Shown: in pieces, positions 17,945 to 25,473 of the stretch
How the letters are laid out: each line of letters begins with the position of its first letter
How positions within the stretch are numbered: position 1 is the stretch's first letter
DNA from: Acidobacteria bacterium Ga0077534
GTDB taxonomy: Bacteria; Acidobacteriota; Blastocatellia; Pyrinomonadales; Pyrinomonadaceae
Reading direction: 5' to 3'
DNA: 64,000 bases
NCBI GenBank assembly: GCA_001464455.1
Contig: LNEI01000025.1
Coordinates: 62,001 to 126,000, forward strand
Translations under genes and position numbers: made by a program
Notes under the pieces: generated by a model
Database searches by the model: none
Told to the model about the DNA's origin: nothing
The model's input: only the letters and a program-made list of their open reading frames with translations

Positions 17945-19708
17945 ATGCCCGATCTCGAACAGCCCCAAAACCCGGCCGAAGAACCCGAGTCTCTCGCCGA
18001 CCCGGCCCCCGAAGAAGCGATCGAAGCTGAAAAACCCAGGGCGAGCGTTGCCAGGTCAGCCGGCATCGTGTCGATCGCGGTGATGTTTTCGCGGGTTTTG
18101 GGATTGGTTCGCGAAACACTTTTTGCATTCTATTTCGGAGCCGGCTTTCTATACGACGCGTTTATTGTCGGGTTTCGTATTCCCAATCTTCTCCGCGACC
18201 TCTTTGCTGAAGGTGCCCTGTCGAGCGCATTCGTTAAGGTTTTTACCGATTATCAGGTCAAGAACGACGAAAAAGAGGCATGGCGGCTCGCGAGTTTGAT
18301 CTTTAACGGCCTTGCCGTCGTGCTCAGCGTCATCTGCATCGCTGGAATTTTTCTTTCGCCGCTTTTCGTTAAGCTGATCACGTATAACTATTTAGGCGAC
18401 CCGGACCACTATTATCCGCCCGAGAAAGCTGCACTCGCGACGCTGCTGATGCAGATAATGTTCCCGTTCATTCTGCTAGTCGCTCTTGCGGCTTTGGCGA
18501 TGGGGGTTCTGAATACGAAAGGGCGATTCGGGATCCCTGCGTCGGCATCGACGGCATTTAACATCGTGTCGATCGTCGTTGGCCTCGCGATGGCATACTG
18601 GCTTGCGGGCGGGCCTTGGGAAAAAGCCGTCGACAAGATCGCGGTGCCATCCGACGCGTCCCAGTGGGCGGTCATCGGCATGTCGATCGGTACACTTCTG
18701 GGCGGAGCTGCGCAATTGCTGATCCAGGTGCCTTCGTTGTTTAAGGTCGGATTTCGTTTCTCGTTTAAGCTTAGTTTTCGTGACGAAGGGGTGCAGCGTG
18801 TCATGCGGTTGATGGGGCCGGCGATCGTCGGAACAGGGGCGATCCAGATCAAGGTTTTGGTCGACACGGTCGTCGCATCGGGTATAGACGGCGGTGCGTC
18901 CTGGCTTAATTATGCATTTCGTCTGATGCAATTCCCTATCGGCGTCTTTGGCGTGGCGATCGGTACCGCGGCGATACCGACTTTGTCGCGGCTCGCATCT
19001 GAAGGAAAGCTCGACAAATTTCGCAACACGCTATCGGACGCGACAAAGCTTGTCCTGTTGCTCGCCATTCCGTCAGCCTGCGGCCTGATCGCTCTCGGAA
19101 CGCCGATAGTCAGCCTCGTGTACGAACGGGGACAGTTCGATGCGTTTGACACAAATATGACGGCTTGGGCTTTGACGGCATATTCCGTGGGACTCGCTGC
19201 GTACGCCACGATAAAGGTTATTTCGCCCGCTTTCTTCGCTCTCGACGACGCCAAGACACCTATGTACATCAGCGTGGCGTCGATCCTCGTCCACGTTCCA
19301 ACTAGTTTTGGAATGATGATGCTTTTATCGAACGTCGGCGTTTCGCCCGAACGCCCGAACGGCTACGGCCACATCGGCGTCGCCCTCGCGACGTCGGTCG
19401 TTGCGACGGTCAACTTGCTCGTCCTTTCTTACTTCATGCGTCGAAAGATCGAACGGCTGAACGGACGCGAGATCATGGCATCGTTCATCCGGATCGTTAT
19501 TGCGTCGGCAGTAATGTCGGCCGCAGCCTATGCGACCTATCGGTATGTAACGCAGATCTTTGCGGAAAAAACGCTCGTGGTTCAAATGTTCGACGCGTTT
19601 ATCCCGATGGCCATTGCGGGACTCGTTTTCCTCATCGCAGCGAAATTGCTGAGGATAGATGAGCTTGAAAAGCTTTGGAACTCGCTTCGAAGAAAGCTAT
19701 CACGGTAA
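17945..19708 (+). CDS. murJ: Lipid II flippase MurJ
   Basis: Polytopic inner-membrane MVF/MATE-type protein (587 aa) that moves lipid II across the membrane for peptidoglycan synthesis. After a roughly 30-residue acidic, Pro/Glu-rich N-terminal extension comes the conserved start SRVLGLVRETLFAFYFGAG, then YDAFIVGFRIPNLLRDLFAEG and AFVKVFTDY, followed by about 14 hydrophobic segments. FRLMQFPIGVFGVAIGTA and ERGQFDA are further family signatures. The extended N-terminus is unusual but does not disturb the core. It lies just downstream of dacB, another cell-wall gene, but behind a terminator. Confidence 0.95.
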   Translation: MPDLEQPQNPAEEPESLADPAPEEAIEAEKPRASVARSAGIVSIAVMFSRVLGLVRETLFAFYFGAGFLYDAFIVGFRIPNLLRDLFAEGALSSAFVKVFTDYQVKNDEKEAWRLASLIFNGLAVVLSVICIAGIFLSPLFVKLITYNYLGDPDHYYPPEKAALATLLMQIMFPFILLVALAALAMGVLNTKGRFGIPASASTAFNIVSIVVGLAMAYWLAGGPWEKAVDKIAVPSDASQWAVIGMSIGTLLGGAAQLLIQVPSLFKVGFRFSFKLSFRDEGVQRVMRLMGPAIVGTGAIQIKVLVDTVVASGIDGGASWLNYAFRLMQFPIGVFGVAIGTAAIPTLSRLASEGKLDKFRNTLSDATKLVLLLAIPSACGLIALGTPIVSLVYERGQFDAFDTNMTAWALTAYSVGLAAYATIKVISPAFFALDDAKTPMYISVASILVHVPTSFGMMMLLSNVGVSPERPNGYGHIGVALATSVVATVNLLVLSYFMRRKIERLNGREIMASFIRIVIASAVMSAAAYATYRYVTQIFAEKTLVVQMFDAFIPMAIAGLVFLIAAKLLRIDELEKLWNSLRRKLSR

Positions 19709-19749
19709 AAGATCTCAAAGAATCGCGAAAATATGATAATTTTGGATTT

Positions 19750-19992
19750 ATGGAAAATGAGGATCTTCTAAAGCGCATAACGATGAATCCGGACATCTGC
19801 TTCGGTAAGCCAACGATCCGAAACATGCGGTATCCGGTCGAGTTGATTCTTGACCTTCTGAGTGGCGGAATGACGAATGAGGAAATTCTGGCCGACTATC
19901 CGGACCTCGAAGAAAAGGATATCTTCGCGGCCCTCGACTTTGCTGCTCGTCTTATGCGAGTTAACAGCGTATCGAGGGTGCTGGCAGCATAA
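19750..19992 (+). CDS. DUF433 antitoxin-like protein
   Basis: An 80-aa protein with the DUF433 signature: ITMNPDICFGKPTIRNMRYPVELILDLLSGGMTNEEILADYPDLEEKDIFAALDFA, a winged-helix-like fold often paired with DUF5615 proteins. The ATG at 19750 is chosen because upstream in-frame codons lie inside the murJ 3' end and do not match the family. The stop TAA overlaps the ATG of the next gene by one base, the usual arrangement of a toxin-antitoxin pair. DNA binding and autoregulation are inferred from the family. Confidence 0.87.
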   Translation: MENEDLLKRITMNPDICFGKPTIRNMRYPVELILDLLSGGMTNEEILADYPDLEEKDIFAALDFAARLMRVNSVSRVLAA

Positions 19993-20351
19993 TGAAGTTC
20001 ATCGTTGACGCACAGCTTCCTCAGCGTTTGAGCAAATGGCTAAACGAAAATGGTCATGATTCGGTCCACACGCTCGAACTACCTCAGAAAAACAGGACTG
20101 GCGATCTAGAGATAGCCAAGCTAGCCGACCGGCAGGGACGAATTGTAATCAGCAAAGACGGCGATTTTAAGGAGCTAAAATTGCTGCAGCAAAAACCAAA
20201 GAAGTTGCTTGTGGTCAGCACGGGAAATCTTACAAATACGCCTCTGCTTGAGCTTTTTGAAAGCAATCTTGGGGTGATCGAGAAGCTATTCGAGTCATTT
20301 AATGTCGTTGAATTGAATCGGACTATGGTTGTCGGGGGAAACCTGGAATAG
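19992..20351 (+). CDS. DUF5615 PIN-like protein, probable toxin partner
   Basis: A 119-aa protein starting MKFIVDAQLPQRLSKWL, with the acidic D6 and later VISKDGDFKEL and LLVVSTGNLTN segments. This is the DUF5615 (PIN-like, Mut7-C-like) pattern, in which conserved aspartates could form a nuclease site. It is translationally coupled to the DUF433 gene, so a VapBC-like toxin-antitoxin module is the best reading. Toxicity has not been shown for this pair. Confidence 0.85.
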   Translation: MKFIVDAQLPQRLSKWLNENGHDSVHTLELPQKNRTGDLEIAKLADRQGRIVISKDGDFKELKLLQQKPKKLLVVSTGNLTNTPLLELFESNLGVIEKLFESFNVVELNRTMVVGGNLE

Positions 20352-20363
20352 GCGGGCAGCAAA

Positions 20364-20867
20364 TTGATTGGAAATTTCAAGAGTATTCTTCCATCCATCC
20401 ATGAGTCGGCTTTTGTCGCTGATAATGTCGTAATTATCGGCGATGTCGAGATCGGAGAAGATGCCAGCATTTGGTTCGGGTCGATACTGCGAGGGGATGT
20501 TAACTATATTCGCATAGGGGCTCGGACGAACATACAGGACCAAACTATCATCCATGTTAGTTCCCAAGGTTTGCCTACGATAGTCGAGGAAAACGTGACC
20601 GTCGGGCATCGAGTCACGCTGCATGCGTGTCATGTCGAAAGCGGCTGTCTGATAGGCATCGGTTCGATCATCATGGATGGTGCGCGGATCGGCCGGGATT
20701 CGATCGTCGGTGCGGGCACGCTCGTCACGCCCGGAACTCAGATCCCGCCGCGATCACTTGTCATCGGTTCGCCCGGCCGGGTCAAACGCGAGGTAACTGA
20801 CGCTGAACTCGCCGATCTGGAAAGGTCATGGCGGCGTTATGTCGAGCTAAAGGATCATTATAGTTAG
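20364..20867 (+). CDS. Gamma-class carbonic anhydrase-like left-handed beta-helix protein
   Basis: A 167-aa hexapeptide-repeat trimeric enzyme of the gamma-CA/YrdA/PaaY group. Zinc ligand candidates are the histidines in QTIIHVSS, TVGHRVTLHACHV. RGDVNYIRIGARTNIQD is the conserved trimer/active-site motif. The start codon is TTG at 20364, supported because residues 1-12 align with the family N-terminus and no ATG is in frame nearby. Its stop codon TAG forms the first bases of the palindrome at 20865. The physiological substrate in these homologues is uncertain. Confidence 0.9.
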   Translation: MIGNFKSILPSIHESAFVADNVVIIGDVEIGEDASIWFGSILRGDVNYIRIGARTNIQDQTIIHVSSQGLPTIVEENVTVGHRVTLHACHVESGCLIGIGSIIMDGARIGRDSIVGAGTLVTPGTQIPPRSLVIGSPGRVKREVTDAELADLERSWRRYVELKDHYS

Positions 20868-20934
20868 CCACGAATAACACGAATGCCGCGAATAAGAATG
20901 TTTGATTCGTGCGATGCGGGTTATTTCGTGGCTA
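20865..20934. repeat. Palindromic leader repeat, copy 1 (before the HisRS-like gene)
   Basis: Arms TAGCCACGAATAACACGAAT (20865-20884) and the near-reverse complement ending ATTTCGTGGCTA (20923-20934) form a long imperfect palindrome. A second copy with the same arms lies at 21686-21744, in front of hisS. Each is followed within 13 bases by an ATG and nearly the same first codons. No Shine-Dalgarno lies between repeat and start. The unit may be a dispersed repeat, but its duplication with the gene start is clear. Confidence 0.8.
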
Positions 20935-20946
20935 GAATAGTCTCTT

Positions 20947-21678
20947 ATGGCAAGTACCAACCCCGCCCGCAGCACGAGCGATCTTCTGCCCGCCGATGTC
21001 CGCAAACTCAACTACGTCACCGGCATCGTCAGCGAAGTCTTCGAATCACAAGGGTTCGAGCCGCTTGAAAGGGCTGGGTCATTCCAGAAGGAGATCAGCG
21101 GGGATGACAAGTCAGTCGAAGCAAACATGATCCTTGCGGTAACCGGGGCTCTTGAGAAATTGGGCATCAAGAATTTCGCGGTCTATCTCAGCCATAGCGA
21201 CGTTTTGGAGTGCATTCTTGAGACGGTCCGCGTGCCGGACGGAATTCGCGCTAAAACTTTTACCGCTATCCGTGGTTTCAGCAAGTTCAATATCGAAGGC
21301 TTTGTTGGCGAAATGCAGGAGGTTGGCGTTGCTGAACACGCTTCGACCATTCTTGCCGACCTTTTCCTTAAGACCGATGAGATCCTGAATCAGGAACAGG
21401 ACGTTAATCAGACTGTCGTAAGTAATCTACTCAATATAGTCAACATCGACACCCTTTCCGAACTCGGTTCAATTCTACGGTTAACCGGACGCAAGCCGGT
21501 CTTTATTGATCCGGCCCTGCCTTGCGAATCGCCGCTTGGCCCCGGAATTGTGATCGAAGCCCGAACGTCCGGGCTGGATATTCTGGGTGAGGGCGGTTAT
21601 ATAAACAGAGCGGACGGGCAAACGGTCTTCGCGTTCTCCTTCCACATTGAGAATATCGTCGAAGTGATGGAATCGTAA
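20947..21678 (+). CDS. Truncated, catalytically dead histidyl-tRNA synthetase paralogue
   Basis: A 243-aa HisRS-like protein. Its first 41 residues align without gaps to the downstream HisS, with about 30 identities. Then about 110 residues of HisS, including motif 2, are absent. Similarity resumes near residue 52 (LEKLGIKNFAVYL, TDEILNQEQDVNQTVVSNLLNIVN) and stops after the counterpart of motif 3, so the anticodon-binding domain is missing. The histidine-A motif LARGLSYYT is replaced by LPCESPLGP, and motif 3 has lost its arginine (SFHIENIVEVM). It cannot charge tRNA by itself. HisZ is unlikely because HisZ keeps motif 2. The long intact frame despite strong divergence suggests a kept, non-catalytic role. 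Confidence 0.88.
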   Translation: MASTNPARSTSDLLPADVRKLNYVTGIVSEVFESQGFEPLERAGSFQKEISGDDKSVEANMILAVTGALEKLGIKNFAVYLSHSDVLECILETVRVPDGIRAKTFTAIRGFSKFNIEGFVGEMQEVGVAEHASTILADLFLKTDEILNQEQDVNQTVVSNLLNIVNIDTLSELGSILRLTGRKPVFIDPALPCESPLGPGIVIEARTSGLDILGEGGYINRADGQTVFAFSFHIENIVEVMES

Positions 21679-21685
21679 AAAAGAC

Positions 21686-21744
21686 TAGCCTCTAATTACA
21701 CGAATAAAAATGCTGATTCGTGCTATTCGGGTAATTCGTGGCTA
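21686..21744. repeat. Palindromic leader repeat, copy 2 (before hisS)
   Basis: Arms TAGCCTCTAATTACACGAAT (21686-21705) and ATTCGGGTAATTCGTGGCTA (21725-21744) form an imperfect palindrome that closely matches copy 1. It lies 10 bases before the hisS ATG, so the leader RNA can fold into a long hairpin next to the start codon. Confidence 0.8.
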
Positions 21745-21754
21745 AAATGTTTTT

Positions 21755-23122
21755 ATGGCAAGCACAAACCCAGCCCGCGGAATGCGCGACTTCCTTCCCG
21801 CTGATGTCCGAAAACGCAACTACGTCATCGGCATAATCAAGGAAGTCTATGAATGCTACGGCTTTGAACCGCTCGAAACCCCCGCCGTCGAAAATCTCGA
21901 AACACTCACCGGGAAGTACGGTGAAGAGGGGAATCAGTTAATTTTCAAAATTCTCAAACGCGGGGAGAAGCTGAGACAAGAAACAGGTGACGGGAGACAG
22001 GAGTTGAAGGAATCAGATCTTTCAGACCTTGCGCTTCGTTACGACCTAACTGTGCCGCTTGCCCGTGTTGTCGCAAATAATAAGAACGAACTGCCGAGAT
22101 TCTTCAAACGCTATCAGATACAGCCTGTTTGGCGGGCTGACCGTCCGGCTCGTGGGCGGTTCCGCGAGTTTTATCAGTGCGACGTTGACGCGATCGGGTC
22201 GAGTTCGATGGTGGTTGAAGGTGAACTTATCTCTGCGGTTAGCGAGATTTTAAAACGGTTAGGATTTCAAGATTTTACCATTCGCTTGAACGACCGCCGA
22301 GTTTTGACGGACATTCTCAACACCGCTGGGGTTTCCGTCGACGTTCACTCCGACGCTCTTATTGCGATCGACAAATTGGACAAGATCGGTTCCGAGGGTG
22401 TTTCCTCCGAACTTCTTTCCCGGGGCATTTCTGAGGAATCAGCTGCGATGCTGATGCAGATCTTTGCTAAAACGCAGGAGATACTGAACCAAGAGAAAGA
22501 GATCAACCGTGCGATAGTCGCCAACCTGATCAACATCGTGAGCAACGAAACGCTGACCGAGCTCGGCCATGTCCTCAAATTTGCCGCGAATGCCCCGATC
22601 CTCATCGACCCGAGTCTTGCCCGCGGACTTTCATATTATACCGGAGCGATAATGGAGATCAGCGTTCCGGATCTTGCCGGCAGTCTCGGTGGCGGTGGGC
22701 GTTATGACGGGTTGATCGGGATGTTTGGTAAGGAGCAAATACCGGCGTGCGGGTTTAGTCTGGGGCTCGAGCGAATTTTGGTCGTGATGGACGAGCGGGG
22801 AATGTTCCCGCCTGAGATCGCCGAATCGGCCCCGGCGGATGTGCTGGTAACTATTTGGAGTGAAGAAACCGTCGCCCAGTCAATGAAACTTGCCAGCGAA
22901 CTTCGATCAAATGGCCTCCGAGTCACGCTCTATCCCGAACCCGATAAACTTGGCAAGCAGATAAAATACGCCGACTCGATCAAGGTGCCATACGTGTGCG
23001 TGCTCGGTGACAGTGAGATCGCCGAAGGAAAAGTGACAGTTAAAAACCTGAGATCAGGCGTGCAGGAAACCGTCACCTCCGCTGATGCGGCGGAATTGAT
23101 CGATCGAGCCCGGGCTGTCTGA
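21755..23122 (+). CDS. hisS: Histidyl-tRNA synthetase
   Basis: Class II synthetase (455 aa) that charges tRNA-His. Motif 1 is in the N-terminal RDFLPADVRKRNYVI segment, motif 2 is RFREFYQCDVD at about 135-145, the histidine-A motif is LARGLSYYT at about 289, and motif 3 is GFSLGLERIL at about 333. The C-terminal 100 residues form the anticodon-binding domain (ADVLVTIWSE onward). Near residues 74-83 there is a repetitive RQETGDGRQE stretch that looks like a short repeat-derived insertion. The upstream paralogue shares its start and leader. No good Shine-Dalgarno precedes the ATG. Confidence 0.97.
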   Translation: MASTNPARGMRDFLPADVRKRNYVIGIIKEVYECYGFEPLETPAVENLETLTGKYGEEGNQLIFKILKRGEKLRQETGDGRQELKESDLSDLALRYDLTVPLARVVANNKNELPRFFKRYQIQPVWRADRPARGRFREFYQCDVDAIGSSSMVVEGELISAVSEILKRLGFQDFTIRLNDRRVLTDILNTAGVSVDVHSDALIAIDKLDKIGSEGVSSELLSRGISEESAAMLMQIFAKTQEILNQEKEINRAIVANLINIVSNETLTELGHVLKFAANAPILIDPSLARGLSYYTGAIMEISVPDLAGSLGGGGRYDGLIGMFGKEQIPACGFSLGLERILVVMDERGMFPPEIAESAPADVLVTIWSEETVAQSMKLASELRSNGLRVTLYPEPDKLGKQIKYADSIKVPYVCVLGDSEIAEGKVTVKNLRSGVQETVTSADAAELIDRARAV

Positions 23123-23135
23123 AGGAGAAGGCGAT

Positions 23136-23750
23136 TTGATAGAACTGATCACACTCGACGCGACGCTTAAGCTCGACATAAAGTACGCGACTGCTGATAA
23201 CTTTATCGGTCGTCAGGTCTACTCGGAAGCCCGAGCGTTTCTGCAGCCAGCCGCGGCCGAGGGCGTGGTTCGCGTTCATGATCTACTTGGCGAAAAAGGG
23301 CTCGGCCTCGTGATCTACGATGGATATCGTCCGTGGTCGATCACGAAGCTTTTCTGGGAAACAGTAAGTGAGGAAGACAGGATTTTTGTAGCCGATCCGG
23401 CCGAGGGCTCAAAGCATAATCGCGGATGTGCCGTCGACCTCGGCATCTATGACCTCAGTACCGGCGAAGCCGTCCCGATGCCGTCGGAGTTTGACGAGTT
23501 TACCGAACGAGCTTCGCCTGTTTACACTGGGGGCACGCTCAAAGAACGACAAAATCGCGATCTTCTGCGGCAGTTGATGGAATCGAGCGGCTTTACGGTG
23601 AACGAAAACGAGTGGTGGCACTTCGACCTAACAGGCTGGGAGCAGTATCCGATCTACGACATTGCCTTTTCCGAAGTATCGACGCTAACCGAGAGTGTCA
23701 ATGCATCGCGCGGATCTGCATTGAAAGATCCGCGCGAATGCCTTGTTTAA
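23136..23750 (+). CDS. D-alanyl-D-alanine dipeptidase (VanX/DdpX type, peptidase M15D)
   Basis: A zinc dipeptidase of 204 aa. The zinc-binding motif SKHNRGCAVDL (SxHxxGxAxD) and the C-terminal EWWHFD give the catalytic site; YDGYRPW is the substrate loop arginine motif. The start codon is TTG at 23136 with GGAGA (23124-23128) upstream, 13 bases after hisS, so it probably shares the hisS transcript. There is no signal peptide, so cytoplasmic. No vanH or vanA neighbour is present, so a housekeeping role in cell-wall dipeptide recycling is more likely than vancomycin resistance. Confidence 0.92.
   Translation: MIELITLDATLKLDIKYATADNFIGRQVYSEARAFLQPAAAEGVVRVHDLLGEKGLGLVIYDGYRPWSITKLFWETVSEEDRIFVADPAEGSKHNRGCAVDLGIYDLSTGEAVPMPSEFDEFTERASPVYTGGTLKERQNRDLLRQLMESSGFTVNENEWWHFDLTGWEQYPIYDIAFSEVSTLTESVNASRGSALKDPRECLV
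23707..23736. terminator. Strong hairpin inside the 3' end of the dipeptidase gene
   Basis: A perfect 11-bp stem (CGCGCGGATCT / AGATCCGCGCG) with an 8-base loop, 12 bases before the stop and facing the convergent YceI gene. There is no long T-run, so it may be a weak bidirectional terminator or an mRNA-stabilising hairpin. Confidence 0.5.
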
Positions 23751-23754
23751 CGAT

Positions 23755-24429
23755 CTATTCGGTCTTTGGAGCGGCTGCCGCGGGGGCCGTTGGACGCGGC
23801 ATTGTTGCCTCTATCTGCAGATCGACATCGACCTCATCGGCGATCACGGCGGGTACGCCGTAGTTGATGCCGTAATCTCGACGATTTAGCTTCGTGGCAG
23901 CCGTCACGCCCATACGGGCTCCACTTCTTTCGCCAGCCGGGTTGATACCGGCGATGTTGAAGGGGAACGTTATCGATTTTGTGACGCCTTTCATGGTGAA
24001 GTCACCGGTCACCATCCATTGATTGCCTTTCATTTCGACCTTGGTGCTTTTGAAAGTCAGATCAGGGAATTTCTCCACCTCGAAAAAATCTTTCGATCGA
24101 AGGTGATTGTCGCGGCCGTCGACTCCGGTATCGATGCTCGTGATCTTGGCTGTAAATTCGACCGTCGATTTGCTCGGATCAGCTGAGTCATAGTTGATCG
24201 AACCGCTAAAATCGCGAAAATGCCCCGGAAGATAGATCAGGTTGTTGTGCTTGATCTTAAAGCCGATCGCGGTGTGAGCCTTGTCGAAAGTGTAAACACC
24301 AGACGGCCCCTTGGACGGAGCACCTGCAAATTTCTCGGCGATGGTCATGTTGACCGCACCCGCTCCGGTTTGCAGCAGTGCTGCAAAAGCAACAAAAGCG
24401 AGGGCAGTGATTACGGAAAGTCTTTTCAT
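23755..24429 (-). CDS. YceI family periplasmic lipid-binding-like protein
   Basis: A 224-aa secreted protein with a signal peptide (LLQTGAGA cleavage region) and a YceI lipocalin-like barrel. Family signatures: YTFDKAHTAIGFKIKH, FRDFSGSINYD, STVEFTAKITSIDTG, DNHLRSKDFFEVEKFP, WMVTGDFTMKGVTK and LNRRDYGINYG. YceI proteins bind isoprenoid lipids such as ubiquinone analogues, and the ligand here is not known. The start at 24429 has a GGAGAA ribosome site. An Ala/Pro-rich tail closes the protein. It is probably co-transcribed with the small exported protein upstream (35 bp). Confidence 0.92.
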   Translation of the reverse strand: MKRLSVITALAFVAFAALLQTGAGAVNMTIAEKFAGAPSKGPSGVYTFDKAHTAIGFKIKHNNLIYLPGHFRDFSGSINYDSADPSKSTVEFTAKITSIDTGVDGRDNHLRSKDFFEVEKFPDLTFKSTKVEMKGNQWMVTGDFTMKGVTKSITFPFNIAGINPAGERSGARMGVTAATKLNRRDYGINYGVPAVIADEVDVDLQIEATMPRPTAPAAAAPKTE

Positions 24430-24464
24430 TGATAATTCTCCTTGAACGATCTGTGATAGCAAAG

Positions 24465-24848
24465 TTATTTGATAGTCAGGGTTAGCGAAAATCGGGCGGT
24501 TCGGGGCGATCGGACCTGCTTTTTTCGCACGAAGAACATATAGTCGCCCGTTTCAGGTATCTCGAAAGTCAGGCTAGGTGAGCTTTCGAACTCGGTCTCG
24601 AAGTCGAATTCCTGGTTGAAGACTCGAAAGTCAAACAGGTTTCGAGTCGAGTTTTTGATCGTAACTGTCTGGCCCTTGTTCGCCAAAAACACGTACTCCA
24701 TTTCCTGTCCGTTTGAGAGCGAGCCTGAGACGGTCTTGGTTGTTCTGTTCGCAGCAAACTGAATCCGATTCGGCTCCGCCTTGCCGCCCTGAGCCGGAGC
24801 GACGCCCGAAATGAGGGTTAGAAATAGAACGATCAACAAGAGACGCAT
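24465..24848 (-). CDS. Small exported protein with pre-peptidase-like beta domain
   Basis: A 127-aa protein with a Sec signal peptide (MRLLLIVLFLTLISG to APAQG). The mature part contains GQEMEYVFLANKGQTVTI and, near the end, SLTFEIPETGDYMFFVR. This alternating pattern resembles bacterial pre-peptidase C-terminal (PPC) domains that act as small secreted beta-sandwiches; that is inference from pattern. The ATG at 24848 is used because longer upstream frames lie over the divergent promoter region. It is divergent from the DinB gene. Confidence 0.8.
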   Translation of the reverse strand: MRLLLIVLFLTLISGVAPAQGGKAEPNRIQFAANRTTKTVSGSLSNGQEMEYVFLANKGQTVTIKNSTRNLFDFRVFNQEFDFETEFESSPSLTFEIPETGDYMFFVRKKQVRSPRTARFSLTLTIK

Positions 24849-24936
24849 AAGCTGTACGCCGACTTTCTGACTGGTACGGGCCTTTTTGCTAATATTACAC
24901 GTAACCCCGATCGTTTTGAAAGGAGCTTCGAGAATC

Positions 24937-25473
24937 ATGTACAAACCCGAAACCAACGAGTATGACCCGTACTATGCCCATTACGTTTCTTTAGTTACCG
25001 AGGATGACATCCACGATGCCTTCGAACGGCAGCCAGCGGAGCTGCGAGCCGCTTACGTAGGCCTCGGTGAGGCGATGGGCGAATATGCTTATGAGCCGGG
25101 GAAATGGACCCTTAAGGAGATGATCAGCCACCTGATAGATGGCGAGAGGATATTTGCTTACCGGATACTCAGGATATCACGGAACGATACGACTCCGATC
25201 GAGGGCTTTGATCAGGACGGATACATCGAGTTTTCAAATGCCAACGCGAGAAGTTTCGATGACCTGCTCGGAGAGTTCGAAGCGTGTCGGCGGGCCAATG
25301 AGTATCTACTTCGAAACCTGGACGAAGCAGCTCTCACGCGAATGGGCACCGCCAGCGGTGTGCCCGTGTCAGTTCGGGCTCTTGTGAACATTTCCATTGG
25401 CCATGTAAGGCATCATATTAATGTCATCGGCGAACGCTACCTGCCGAACGCAAACGCTTCAGCGGCCAGCTAA
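24937..25473 (+). CDS. DinB family (DinB/YfiT-like) four-helix protein
   Basis: A 178-aa protein of the DinB/YfiT superfamily, which includes metal-dependent thiol S-transferases, among them bacillithiol-linked ones. Metal-ligand histidines fit HLIDGERIFAYRILR and the C-terminal GHVRHHINVIGERY. The start at 24937 follows AGGAG (24921-24925). It overlaps the next gene by one base (TAATG). Since bshB1 is about 3 kb away, a bacillithiol-dependent role is plausible but not shown. Confidence 0.87.
   Translation: MYKPETNEYDPYYAHYVSLVTEDDIHDAFERQPAELRAAYVGLGEAMGEYAYEPGKWTLKEMISHLIDGERIFAYRILRISRNDTTPIEGFDQDGYIEFSNANARSFDDLLGEFEACRRANEYLLRNLDEAALTRMGTASGVPVSVRALVNISIGHVRHHINVIGERYLPNANASAAS

Noticed and set aside
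20947-21678. HisZ (ATP phosphoribosyltransferase regulatory subunit)
   Set aside because: HisZ keeps the class II core with motif 2; this protein has lost that region, and no hisG gene is nearby.
23136-23750. Vancomycin resistance cluster
   Set aside because: Only a VanX-type enzyme is present; no vanH, vanA, vanR or vanS gene is visible.
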